NCBI GenBank assembly: GCA_020633075.1
Contig: JACKEI010000001.1
Location: 1,364,001-1,428,000 of the forward strand
Direction: 5' to 3'
Length of the DNA: 64,000 nucleotides
DNA from: Sandaracinaceae bacterium
GTDB lineage: Bacteria > Myxococcota_A > Polyangia > Polyangiales > Houyiibacteriaceae
The notes under the pieces are model-generated. The model did not search any database and was not told the DNA's origin. It saw only the letters and a program-made list of their open reading frames with translations. A program made the position numbers and the translations under genes. This document shows positions 16,893-26,300 of the stretch, in pieces (position 1 is the stretch's first letter; the number at the start of each line of letters is the position of its first letter).

Positions 16893-18013
16893 GCGCGCGC
16901 TGCGTTCATCCGCTCCACGAAGCGCTCGAAGAGGTAGCGCGAGTCGTGGGGGCCGGCGGCGGCCTCGGGGTGGTACTGGACGGCGAAGGCCCCCGTCTCC
17001 GTGTGCTCGAAGCCCTGGCAGGTGCCGTCGTTCAGGTGCACGTGCGTCATGGTGCACTTGCCCGCCATGGACTCCACGTCCACGCAGAAGCCGTGGTTCT
17101 GGGTGGTGATCTCGATGCGACCCGTGGACAGGTCCTTCACGGGCTGGTTGAGCCCGCGGTGACCGAACTTGAGCTTGTAGGTCTTGCAGCCGAGCGCCAG
17201 CGCGAGCAGCTGGTGCCCGAGGCAGATGCCGAAGAGCGGGGTCTTGCCCACCAGCTGCTGGATGGTCTCGATGGCGTACGTCGCCGCCGCCGGGTCTCCC
17301 GGACCGTTGGACAGGAACACGCCGCTGGGCTTCAGCGCCAGGATGTCCGCCGCGGAGGTGCGCGCCGGGACGACCGTGACCTTGCAGCCCACGTCCACCA
17401 AGCAGCGCAAGATGTTGCGCTTCACGCCGAAGTCCACGGCCACCACGTGGAGGCCGGTGTCCTGCTGCGCGGTGGTCCAGGGGGCGCCAGACTCGCTCCA
17501 GGCGTAGCGCTCCTTGGTGGTGACGTTGCCCGTGAGGTCCAGGCCCTCCATGCTGGGCGCGGCCTTGGCCTTGGCGACGAGCGCGGCCGGATCCCCGGTG
17601 CCGATGACGCCCGTCTGGGCGCCGTGGTCGCGGATGTGTCGCGTGAGCGTGCGCGTGTCGATGTTGGCCAGCCCGACGATGTTGTGCTTGACCAGGTAGT
17701 CGTGCAGGGAGCTGTTGGAGCGCCAGTTGCTCACCACGGGAGACAGCTCGCGCATGATGAAGCCCGACAGGTACGGGTGGCTGGTCTCCGGGTCTTCGTC
17801 GTTGACGCCGGTGTTGCCGATCTGCGGCGCCGTCATGGTCACGATTTGACCGCAGTAGGACGGGTCCGTGAGGACCTCCTGGTACCCAGTCATGCCCGTC
17901 GTGAACACGGCCTCGCCGCTGGTCTCGCCCTCGGCTCCGACAGAGATGCCTGTGAAGACGGTTCCGTCAGCGAGGGCCAAGTGTGCGGGGCGGGCGGGCG
18001 TCGTCGTGTGCAT
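16889..18013 (-). CDS. carA: Carbamoyl-phosphate synthase small subunit
   Basis: A 374-residue cytoplasmic glutaminase subunit; it hydrolyses glutamine and channels ammonia to CarB for carbamoyl phosphate, used for pyrimidines and arginine. Residues 1-150 are the CPSase small-chain N-domain (LADGTVFTGISVGAEGETSG, GMTGYQEVLTDPSY). The class I glutaminase domain follows with nucleophile Cys in FGICLGHQLL and the His-Glu pair in VQYHPEAAAG. Start at 18013 (MHTTT). It follows pyrC by 56 bp and overlaps the downstream lipoprotein. CarB is not in the window. Confidence 0.96.
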   Translation of the reverse strand: MHTTTPARPAHLALADGTVFTGISVGAEGETSGEAVFTTGMTGYQEVLTDPSYCGQIVTMTAPQIGNTGVNDEDPETSHPYLSGFIMRELSPVVSNWRSNSSLHDYLVKHNIVGLANIDTRTLTRHIRDHGAQTGVIGTGDPAALVAKAKAAPSMEGLDLTGNVTTKERYAWSESGAPWTTAQQDTGLHVVAVDFGVKRNILRCLVDVGCKVTVVPARTSAADILALKPSGVFLSNGPGDPAAATYAIETIQQLVGKTPLFGICLGHQLLALALGCKTYKLKFGHRGLNQPVKDLSTGRIEITTQNHGFCVDVESMAGKCTMTHVHLNDGTCQGFEHTETGAFAVQYHPEAAAGPHDSRYLFERFVERMNAARA

Positions 18014-18069
18014 GATTCGGTGGGTCGGCGGGGGGTGGCGTGGAGCGGGCGAGGGCGCGGGGCCGGGGC

Positions 18070-19368
18070 TCAAGAGCGCGGCGCCTCGTAGATGACGGCG
18101 CCTCCGGCGATGGTGCGGTGGATACCCCCTGTGACCTCGTGGTTCAGCAGCGGGGTGTTGAACGACTTCGAGCGTAGCGCTTCTCGGGTGACGGTCCAGC
18201 GACGCTCGGGGTCCACCACGGTGATGTCGGCTCGCGAGCCCTCACGCAGCGAACCGGCGTCCAGGTCGGGGACCAGCTTGGCGGGGGAGGTGGAGAGGGA
18301 CTCGACCCAGCGCAGGGGGCTGAGCTGGCCCGCGCGCACGAGCGCGAGGGTGCTGGCGATGGCCGTCTCGAGGCCGTTGATGCCCACCGACGCGGCGGAG
18401 AACTCGCAGTCCTTCTCCATGGTGGAGTGGGGCGCGTGGTCGGTCGCGATGCAGTCGATGGTCCCGTCGGCCAGGGCCGCGATCAGCGCGGCGCGGTCCT
18501 CTTCCGTGCGCAGCGGCGGGTTGACCTTGCAGTGGGTGTCGTAGTTGATCAGCGCCTGCTCGGTCATGGTGAGGTGGTGCGGGGTGACCTCCGCCGAGAC
18601 GCGCAGGCCGCGCGACTTGGCCTCACGGATCAAGCGCACGGCGCCCATGCTCGAGATGTGGGCTACGTGGTAGCGGGCCCGGGTGCGCTCCACCAGGATG
18701 AGGTCGCGCGCCACGATGATGTCCTCGGCCTCACGCGGCCAACCGCGCAGACCCAGGCGCGTCGAGAGCTCGCCCTCGTTCATCTGCGCACCCTCGGTCA
18801 TGTGGTGGTCCTCGGCGTGCTGCGATACCAGGAGGTCGAAGGTGCTCGCGTACTCCAGGGCTCGCCGCATGACGGCGGCGTTCATCAAGCAGCGGCCGTC
18901 GTCGCTCACGCCGATGGCCCCGGCCTTGCGCATGTCGCCCATCTCGGCGAGCTCTTCACCGGCGAGGCCCTTGGTCATGGCCCCGAAGGGCAGCAGCCGG
19001 ACCCCACGCCCGACGGCCTTGGCGCCGCTCATCATCATCTCGGTGATGGCGCGGTTGTCGTTGCAGGGCCTGGTGTTGGCCATGGGGCACACGGTGGTGA
19101 ACCCGCCGGCGGCAGCGGCAGCGAGGCCGGACGCGAGGTCCTCCTTGTACTCGTGGCCGGGCTCGCGGAGGTGCACGTGGAGGTCGATGAACCCCGGCAC
19201 CACCCACTTGCCCGAGCAGTCGATGCGCTCGACCTGCTCTCGGCCGGCGAACTCCCCTGCGGCGCCGGGTCCCACGCGGACGATACGACCAGCTTCGACC
19301 ACCACATCTGCCGTTTCGTCTCGACCGGTGGAGGGGTCGAGCACGCGGCCACCGAGTAGGAGCAGCAT
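18070..19368 (-). CDS. pyrC: Dihydroorotase
   Basis: A 432-residue amidohydrolase that cyclises N-carbamoyl-aspartate to dihydroorotate, the third step of pyrimidine synthesis. Metal-binding HxH is in FIDLHVHLREPG; a class I style GAIGVSDDG replaces the carboxylated-lysine site of other classes; further ligand regions are SQHAEDHH, AHISSMGAV and the catalytic ATDHAPHS. Length is usual. It lies between an 87-residue protein (61 bp upstream) and carA (56 bp downstream) on the same strand, a likely pyrimidine unit lacking pyrB. Confidence 0.95.
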   Translation of the reverse strand: MLLLLGGRVLDPSTGRDETADVVVEAGRIVRVGPGAAGEFAGREQVERIDCSGKWVVPGFIDLHVHLREPGHEYKEDLASGLAAAAAGGFTTVCPMANTRPCNDNRAITEMMMSGAKAVGRGVRLLPFGAMTKGLAGEELAEMGDMRKAGAIGVSDDGRCLMNAAVMRRALEYASTFDLLVSQHAEDHHMTEGAQMNEGELSTRLGLRGWPREAEDIIVARDLILVERTRARYHVAHISSMGAVRLIREAKSRGLRVSAEVTPHHLTMTEQALINYDTHCKVNPPLRTEEDRAALIAALADGTIDCIATDHAPHSTMEKDCEFSAASVGINGLETAIASTLALVRAGQLSPLRWVESLSTSPAKLVPDLDAGSLREGSRADITVVDPERRWTVTREALRSKSFNTPLLNHEVTGGIHRTIAGGAVIYEAPRS

Positions 19369-19429
19369 GGGCCTCGCGATTACGTGAGCGGCCGGGGCAA
19401 GTCAAGCGCTGGCCCCGGCCAGACGCGGA

Positions 19430-19693
19430 TCAGCCGACCTTGGCGCTGGCCGCCTCGTCGCCCGACTCGTCTTCGTCGCGGGGGGACGCGATCGTACCGA
19501 CGGAGGACTGGGCGACGACGTCCGCGTCCTTCTTCTCGTTGACCCGCTTCTTCATGGTCATGACCTTGCGGTAGACCGAGGCGAAGTCCTTGTTCCGAGT
19601 GGCGAGGTGGGGGGACCCGCCGCGAAGGAGAGTCTGGAGGATGAACTCGAGGACTTGGATTTCGCCCTCGGAGAAGCTGTTGGAGATCCGCAT
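19430..19693 (-). CDS. Small helical protein of unknown function (87 aa)
   Basis: An 87-residue protein. Residues 1-50 are helix-rich and look conserved (FSEGEIQVLEFILQTLLRGG, then RNKDFASVYRKVMTMKKRV); the tail is acidic and low in complexity. No known domain. Its own promoter is likely at 19700-19728. It lies 61 bp upstream of pyrC on the same strand, so it may be the first gene of the pyrimidine unit or a separate short transcript. The N-terminal half could be a small helical adaptor, but this is a guess. Confidence 0.65.
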   Translation of the reverse strand: MRISNSFSEGEIQVLEFILQTLLRGGSPHLATRNKDFASVYRKVMTMKKRVNEKKDADVVAQSSVGTIASPRDEDESGDEAASAKVG

Positions 19694-19699
19694 CCGGAC

Positions 19700-19728
19700 G
19701 ATCTATCACCACGCTCACGAGATGACAA
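19700..19728 (-). promoter_or_regulatory. Sigma70-like promoter with extended -10
   Basis: On the minus strand, TTGTCA (19728-19723) and TAGATC (19705-19700) are 17 bp apart, with TGA just before the -10 (extended form). It would give a very short leader for the gene starting at 19693. The -10 match is only fair. Confidence 0.4.
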
Positions 19729-19830
19729 TCCGTGTCGTGCAACGTAGGGTCACATTACATGATGTCACTCGACGTATTGCCTCCTAAGTTGTTGAAAGCA
19801 TTGCCGAATGCCGCGCGTCAGAAATCGACC

Positions 19831-19880
19831 AAGCGATCGCGATTGTTCGAGCCGATCGCCTCTTCGGCAATCGATCGCTT
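19831..19880. repeat. Long inverted repeat, structured intergenic element
   Basis: AAGCGATCGCGATTG (19831-19845) pairs with CAATCGATCGCTT (19868-19880) over 13 bp with a two-base bulge; the loop holds its own CCGA...TCGG hairpin. A further GCGC-GAA-GCGC hairpin lies at 19890-19900. It could terminate transcription from the gene ending at 19956, or be an RNA element. The rest of the 262-bp gap is relatively AT-rich and shows no convincing gene. Confidence 0.5.
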
Positions 19881-19955
19881 TGACAACGGCGCGAAGCGCG
19901 TTCCACCCCGCGACCAGCGCACGGCGCCAGCTGGCGACCTGTTCTCCGTTGCAGC

Positions 19956-21383
19956 TCAGCTCTTGCGCGCGAGGATGATGCGCTTGAGCGCGTCGCCCAC
20001 GGACTGCGCCAGGGTCTCGACGCGCTCTTGACCTTCGTCGCCGTAGCGGACGTCGTCCGCGACGAGCACCGCCACCGTCTTGTCCATGACCTCCACCGGG
20101 CACACGACCACGACGCCACCGCGGCTGCCTGTCGCGGCGCGGAAGAGGTTGTCTGCGGCGGTCACACCGTAGGAGCCGGCGTAGGTCACGCCATCTTGAA
20201 CCACGCCGCGAAACATCGACGGTGTGGAGACCGGGATCCAGAGGTTCCGTACGGAGTCTGCCGTCAGGCTCCCACCTCGTCCGGACCAGCCGCGCAGCAC
20301 CTGGCCGCGCAGCGCTAGAAAGACCGCGGCGCGCGCGACCAAGAGGGTGGCTTCGCAGGCCATGGTCAGCACCGCGTCCCGGTCGCGCAGCGTGCGCATC
20401 TGCGCGAGCGTGGTGCCAATGTCCCCGGGAGCGCGCACGGGCGCCTTGGAGTACGAGCGGCGCGGGCCGCGAGGGGCGTTGACGACGGTGGCGGCCTCCA
20501 CAGCCGCGGAGTTGGTGATGCTCGGCGCGTCCAGGTCGTCCCAAGAGTCCGACAGGTCGATCTCGATCGACGCGCCCGCGCGACGTAGCATCGCCCCGGA
20601 GCCCCAGGCATCCGACGCGTCACGGAGGCTGAGCCGTGCGTTCGCGTAGCTGTCGACGGTGCTCACTCGGGCGTTCTCGTCTGCGCTGCTGGCGGTCGGG
20701 GCAGGGGGGGCATCCGAGGGCGGGGGGGGCGCCAACGTGGACACGTGCGGGGCTTCGACGCCCGGCGGGCGGCTGAAGCGCTTCTTGGGAACCGTGCCGT
20801 CCTTCGGCACCAGGTTGATGGGCGCGCTCGTGGCCTGCTCGGCCTTGGGGCGCATGAGCAGCACCACGTCCTCCGAAGGCGGGGGCTCCTCCTGACTGCG
20901 GCCCAAGCCCGCCGCGGGCGTGCGCGGGCGCGTGAGCTCGAAGGTGATGTCCGGCTCGTCCGTGTCGGCTTCCGTCGGGATGTCGTTCGGGTACGCGCGG
21001 TCCAGAGCGGCGCGCAGGGCCGACACGCGCGCCGCGCGGGGCACGAGCAAGGTCCCGCTGACCAGAGCGAGCTCGCGCGTCACGTGTGCGTCCGTGGGGT
21101 CCGCCATGGCGACCACCAGGCCTTCTTCGTCCATGCGCAGCGGCAGCGCCCAGAGGCGCTGGGCCACGTGGCCAGGGACGCGCGCGAGGGCGGAGGGGCT
21201 GCACTGCAGCTCGGTCTCCACGTCGAACCCCTCACCGCGCAGAAAGGCCTCGAGCACGCTCTCGTTCAGGCCGGCCGCGACCAGCGCCGGGGCAAGCGGG
21301 AGCCGGGTGCGAGCCGCCTCCGCCACTTGGTCACGGCTGACCAGTGTCGCCGCCAACAACCTCCCTCCGAGATCGTCAGCCAC
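19956..21383 (-). CDS. GspE/MshEN N-terminal domain plus GAF-like domain protein
   Basis: A 475-residue protein. The first 130 residues resemble the N-terminal domain of type II secretion / type IV pilus ATPases (MshEN): LGGRLLAATLVSRDQVAEA, ALPLRMDEEGLVVAMADPTD. There is no ATPase domain after it; instead a long Ser/Pro-rich linker (about 135-320) leads to a C-terminal domain (about 325-470) that looks GAF-like (AVLTMACEATLLVARAAVFL ... ILARKS). MshEN domains can bind cyclic-di-GMP. The start is the GTG at 21383, with GGAG upstream. Both domain calls are by pattern only. Confidence 0.65.
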   Translation of the reverse strand: MADDLGGRLLAATLVSRDQVAEAARTRLPLAPALVAAGLNESVLEAFLRGEGFDVETELQCSPSALARVPGHVAQRLWALPLRMDEEGLVVAMADPTDAHVTRELALVSGTLLVPRAARVSALRAALDRAYPNDIPTEADTDEPDITFELTRPRTPAAGLGRSQEEPPPSEDVVLLMRPKAEQATSAPINLVPKDGTVPKKRFSRPPGVEAPHVSTLAPPPPSDAPPAPTASSADENARVSTVDSYANARLSLRDASDAWGSGAMLRRAGASIEIDLSDSWDDLDAPSITNSAAVEAATVVNAPRGPRRSYSKAPVRAPGDIGTTLAQMRTLRDRDAVLTMACEATLLVARAAVFLALRGQVLRGWSGRGGSLTADSVRNLWIPVSTPSMFRGVVQDGVTYAGSYGVTAADNLFRAATGSRGGVVVVCPVEVMDKTVAVLVADDVRYGDEGQERVETLAQSVGDALKRIILARKS

Positions 21384-21500
21384 GGCACCGCTCCGATCTG
21401 CCTACGACACGGCCGTCGTTCGATGGGCTACGCTGCATGGGGGCCGTGACATTACCACGGCTTCCGGTGCAGGCTCGTGTCAATCCGGACTGAAGGTCGC

Positions 21501-22307
21501 TTACAGCTTGTGCGGGGGTAGCGACCCGGCGCTGAGACGGTCCCCCACGCTGGGGGCGTCGTGCTCGCCGTCCAGCGCACGGAGAGCCGCCGAGATCCGG
21601 GTGAAGCCCGCCGCTTGGGCCGCGTCGCGCTGAAAGATGGTCGTCGCCCGCAGCGCGCGCATGCCCGCGTTGGAGCCGAGCTCCGTCTCACGGTCCAAGA
21701 ACGCCTCCAGCGATCCATAGCCCTTCACCTCGAAGAGGCGCGCGTCGTTGACCTCCGTGAGCAGCTCGCCGACGTCGTAGAAGGTGCGCTCCAAGGTGCG
21801 CTTGTGGCCGCGCAGCTGGGCGATGACGCCCGAGATGCGGCCGAGGCGGGCCTTGAGGTCGTCGGCCTTGGCGGGCGTCCGGATCGTGTCGATGGGGGCA
21901 ATGGGCGCACGCATGCGGCCCGGTGATGCAGGCTTCACGCGTGGTGCCTTGGTGGCCTTCTGGGCGGCCGGCTTCTTGGGGGCTTTGGACGGTTTGATGG
22001 GCTTGGCAGTCTTGGCAGGCTTGGCGGTCGCCGCCTTGGTGGGCTTCTTGGGGGCGGCCTTCTTGGTCACCTTCGACGTGGCCGACGCAGCGGCGGACTT
22101 CACGGCCTTCTTGGGGGCGGCCTTCTTCGGCGCGGCCTTGGGGGCATTCTTGGCCACCTTCTTCACGGCTGGCTTGGACGCCGCTGTACGCGTGCCCTTG
22201 CTGGCGCGCGGCGCTGCGGAGGACGCGCCCTGTTTGGACGCCTTGGTTCCGCTTGCGCGCTTGCTTCCGCTTGCGCTCTTGGATGAGCTCTTCGATGCCT
22301 TGACCAC
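21501..22307 (-). CDS. Histone H1-like protein with folded C-terminal domain
   Basis: A 268-residue very basic protein. Residues 1-135 are Lys/Ala/Pro-rich with PKKAAPKKA-type repeats like eukaryotic H1 tails and bacterial nucleoid proteins. Residues about 145-250 form a helical domain (RTFYDVGELLTEVNDARLFE ... GSLEAFLDRETELGSNAGMR) of the kind that may bind DNA. The GTG at 22307 has a strong AGGAGAGG upstream. The repeats make the coding DNA repetitive (multiple GCCTTCTTGGGGGCGG copies on the plus strand). Likely nucleoid-associated. Confidence 0.7.
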   Translation of the reverse strand: MVKASKSSSKSASGSKRASGTKASKQGASSAAPRASKGTRTAASKPAVKKVAKNAPKAAPKKAAPKKAVKSAAASATSKVTKKAAPKKPTKAATAKPAKTAKPIKPSKAPKKPAAQKATKAPRVKPASPGRMRAPIAPIDTIRTPAKADDLKARLGRISGVIAQLRGHKRTLERTFYDVGELLTEVNDARLFEVKGYGSLEAFLDRETELGSNAGMRALRATTIFQRDAAQAAGFTRISAALRALDGEHDAPSVGDRLSAGSLPPHKL

Positions 22308-22412
22308 GGCCTCTCCTGGCGCTGCCGGATGACCCCCCGGTAGTGCGTCTGCCCCATATCACTTGTGGTTTCCGTTTGTAAAGTGCCGTCGCCATGCGAC
22401 AACCCGCAAACC

Positions 22413-23387
22413 ATGGCGGTCTACACCTCGCTCAGTCCCGAAGACGCGAGCCGTATCACCAATGCACACGGCCTCGGACCCTGCCTCGAGGTCGTGCCGG
22501 TGTCTGCTGGCAGCGTAAACTCCAACTTCTTCCTTGTTTCTGCGGGAGGTCGGCACTTCCTGCGGATCTACGAGGAGCAGGGGAAGGACGGGGTCGAGTA
22601 CGAGTGGGACCTGCTCGACTTCCTGGGCGCTGCGGGCGTGCCGGTCCCAAAAAGAGTGCCAGGGACCACCCCGGGGCAGATCTGCGTGGCCGGAAAACCG
22701 ACGGCGCTCTTCGAAGTCGTCCCCGGGGGGGACATCTGTCATCGCCTCTTCGACGTGACGCGCGCACGGCAGGTGGGTCTGACGCTCGCTCGTATCCACC
22801 GCATCGGCGCGGGCTTCCAGACGCACAGAGCGAGCCGCTTCAAGCGCGACACGTTGCCCGAGCGGCTCGACACGGCTGCCGCGCATGGGCGCCCGGAGCT
22901 CATCCCAGTCATCGCGGCGCTGCGCGCGCTGTGCGCCGAGGTGGACCGCGCCTATCCGGCGGACCTGCCGCGGGGCGTGATTCATGGCGACATGTTCCGC
23001 GACAACGTCTTTTGGGAGGGCCAGAGGGTCTCTGCGGTGATCGACTGGGAGAGCGCGTCGGACGGCGAGCTGATCTACGACCTGGCCGTGGTGTTCCTGG
23101 CCTGGTGCTACGCGGACGACTTCCGCTGGGACGTCGCGCGCGCTCTCTTTGCGGGATACCAAGAGGAGCGAGCCCTGACGGACGCAGAGCGCGGGGCGCT
23201 GCGGACGGTCTGCCTCGCAGGCGCGACACGCTTCGCCATCACGCGCATCCTCGACTTCCACCTCCGTGGGGACGGCGTGGGTGACCGCGTCATGAAGGAC
23301 TACCGCCGCTTCGTGGCGCGCGCGGACACGCTCGCCGCGCTCGACAACGCTCAGCTCGTGGAGCGCCTGTTGGGCCCCACGCGCTGA
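22413..23387 (+). CDS. thrB: Homoserine kinase (ThrB, aminoglycoside-phosphotransferase type)
   Basis: A 324-residue kinase of the APH fold. The catalytic loop HGDMFRDNVFW and the metal-binding IDWESA are intact, and the opening AVYTSLSPEDAS with AGSVNSNFFL fits type II homoserine kinases rather than drug kinases. It would phosphorylate homoserine in threonine synthesis. The ATG at 22413 is chosen; an in-frame ATG 48 bp earlier adds an unlikely leader. Neighbours are unrelated and it converges on the S41 gene (7 bp apart). Confidence 0.85.
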   Translation: MAVYTSLSPEDASRITNAHGLGPCLEVVPVSAGSVNSNFFLVSAGGRHFLRIYEEQGKDGVEYEWDLLDFLGAAGVPVPKRVPGTTPGQICVAGKPTALFEVVPGGDICHRLFDVTRARQVGLTLARIHRIGAGFQTHRASRFKRDTLPERLDTAAAHGRPELIPVIAALRALCAEVDRAYPADLPRGVIHGDMFRDNVFWEGQRVSAVIDWESASDGELIYDLAVVFLAWCYADDFRWDVARALFAGYQEERALTDAERGALRTVCLAGATRFAITRILDFHLRGDGVGDRVMKDYRRFVARADTLAALDNAQLVERLLGPTR

Positions 23388-23394
23388 GCGTGTA

Positions 23395-26300
23395 TCACTG
23401 GTGAACCATGTCGTAGAGCTCTTCGTCGAAGCGCGGCGTCTCCATCAGAGACCCGTCGGGCGCGTCGCGGCGGACTTGCAGCACTTCGCGTGAGATGACC
23501 TCGTCGTTCTCGCGGGCAAACACGGTGATGTAGTTGATTCCGCCGTGCAGCGGGACGTTCGCCTCGAAGGCGAGCTCTCGGGTGTCGCTGCTGGGGGCGG
23601 CGCGGTAGAGCACCTTGCGGGCCCCCACGAACACGTACAGGTCTCGGACGCGCTGGTCGTCCCGCGCGGTGCCACGGAGCGTGAAGGTGGCCTCTCGCGT
23701 GACGTGCTGGTCGTGTGTGGCGATCTCGATGGTCGGCGCCCGATGAGTGATGGGGTAGTCGAGCTCTCCACGCGCGGACCCAGAGCCGAGCGCAGAGGTG
23801 GCGACCCAGGCAGGACGCCCGTCACCCAGGTCGACCCGCGTGAAGTCCCCCAGCGTGGCCGTGCGCGGGACGGCGACGGGCGTGCGGGCGACGGCGACCA
23901 CCGGGGCGCTGGGGCTGGCCCACGCGCGCAGCTCTGTGTTGGCGTTCACCTGCACGCGCCCCGTGGCGGCGGCCACCGTGCCCGCCGGGTTGGCCAAGGG
24001 GACCTCGACGTTCTCGACGACCGACTGGCGCAGCTCCGTGTCGTACACGGAGATCTCCAGCTTGGCGGTCTCGCGGCGGAACTCGGGCAGCACCTCGAAG
24101 GTGAAGCGCACCAGGCGGTCCGCGCCCGGAGCGATGGGCTCGAGCTCGAAGCGACCGGCGTGCAGGAGCACGCCCGTGCCGCTCAGGTTGCGGAGGTTGG
24201 CTTGCACGCCGAAGGTCGGTCCCTCACCGACGTTGCGCACCCGCATGTAGATGCTGCCCATCTCGCCCACCTGCAGCTGACCGTCACCGTTGCCGCGCAC
24301 GTCGTCGGCGACCTGCAGGGAGTAGGCGAATTGAGGGCCGACCAGGGCGTGGAGCTCTGTGCGGATCTCGGCGGGGGCCGGGGCGCGTCCATGCGCTTCG
24401 TCGAATTCGACGCGGATCGCGTCTGCCCGGTCGATGACGTCGCGCGGCAGCCGGCACACGCGCTGGTTGCGGGGCTGCTCCGTGGTGCAGAGGCCCAGCG
24501 TGGTGCTCCACTCCCGCGTCTCCCCAGGGTTGATGCGCCCGAACACCAGCTCGCGCCCGTCGAAGAGGCCGTAGTCGCTCTTGGTGATGGCCCGGACCTG
24601 GTAGAGGGGGTGCTCGCCGCGGTTGGTGACGCGCGCCGTGAGCACGAAGTCCTGCCCGGCGGTCCCCTGGTTGTTGGCGGCGTTGGTGCTGAGGACGACC
24701 TCGGTGGCGCTCGCCCCCGCGTTGGGGCCCGTGGACCAGTCCACACCGAGGGTGCGCAGCTCGGTCACGGCGCGCTCCATCTCGCGGGCCTGGGTCGTGC
24801 TGATGACGTCCGCCGCGTCGGCCAGCATCTCCAGCCGCCCGGGACGCTGGGCCCCGCGCAGGATCTGCTGGGCGAAGCGGATCAAGAACTCCGCCTCTTC
24901 CTCGTTGTCTTCGTTGGCGTCGGGGTCGGCCTCGGCCAGGCGCCGCCGCGCTGCCGCGTCGAAGTAGTACCGGACGAGCGGCACCGCGGCGCCCGACTGC
25001 CGCGCGCTGTCGTGGGTGAGCGCGGCACGAAGGTCGGCTTCGCGCAGGTAGGTCTCGTTGGGCAGCAGGTCCATGTTCTCGCGGTCCACCGTCATGGGGA
25101 CCACGTTGATGTCGGGCACGATGCCCACGCCCTGGATGCTGATCTCGCCGGGGGTGAGGTACTGCGCGATGGTCAGCTTGAGGGCCGAGCCGTCTTCGAA
25201 GTTCTGCAGCACCTGCACGGAGCCCTTGCCGAAGCTGGTCTGACCGATGACCAGCGCGCGGTTGTGGTTCTTGAGCGCGCCCGCGACGATCTCGCTGGCC
25301 GACGCGCTGCCGCCGTTGATGAGCACGACGATGGGGTAGTTGGGCTCGGTCCCCTCCGCCTGCGCGAACTTCTGATCGCGGTTGCGGCTGTCTCGGGCGT
25401 CCGTGCTGACGATTGGCCCGCTGGTCAGGAAGAGGTCCGCGATGCGCACGGCCTGGTCCAGGAGCCCACCGGGGTTGCCGCGCAGGTCCAGCACGAGGCC
25501 GCGCAGGTTCTCGCGGTGCAGGGCCACGAGCGCGCGCTGGAGGTCCTCCGTGGTGTTCCCCTGGAAGCCGCTCACCTTCACGTAGCCGATGTTGTCCGCC
25601 AGCATGCGGTGCTCCACGGACTCGATGTGGATGATGGCGCGCACCAGGCGTACCCGCCGCGGCGCGGACCAGGTGGTGCCCGAGCCGCGCGTGAACCACA
25701 CGTCCACGGGCGAGCCCGGCTCCCCGCGCAGACGCGAGACCGCCTCGGCGAGGGGCATGTTGAGCGTGCTCTCGGCGTCGATCTTCACGATGCGGTCGCC
25801 CCGCTCGAGCCCGCCGCGCGATGCAGGCGTGTTCGGCATGGGACGGATGACCGTGAGGTGACCGTCGCGGATGGAGATGACGATGCCCAGGCCCCCGAAC
25901 TCGCCATGCGTGCTCATCCGCATCTCTTCGAAGACGTCGGGCGTGAGCAGGTTGGTGTGCGGGTCGAGCGTGCGCAGCATGCCGTTGACCGCCGCGTACT
26001 CCACGTCCCGGAGGTCGAGGTCGGTCTCGCCGCCCAGGTTGGCCTCCAGAAACTCGAACACGCGCCGGAAGCGGTCCGTCAGAGCCCACGGCGAGTTGAT
26101 GTCGTTCACCGCGAACGAGGCGCGCTCCGAGCGCACCTGCAGGTACACGCGGTGCTCGGCCTCGCGGTAGTCCACCATCACGGGCGCGACGCTGCGCTGA
26201 ATGGCGTTGAGCCCGGCCAGGAACATGCGCTGATGGTTGACGCGGTCCGGGTCCACGTACCCGTCCGAGACCTCTCGGATGGCGCGGCTGAGCACCCGCA

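Noticed and set aside
19732..20031. Possible 99-codon plus-strand gene in the gap near 19.8 kb
   Set aside because: Runs into the antisense of the MshEN/GAF gene, has mixed composition and no start signal; structure explains the region better.
22000..22150. Repetitive Lys/Ala-coding stretch as a possible satellite
   Set aside because: In frame throughout and explained by the H1-like tail.
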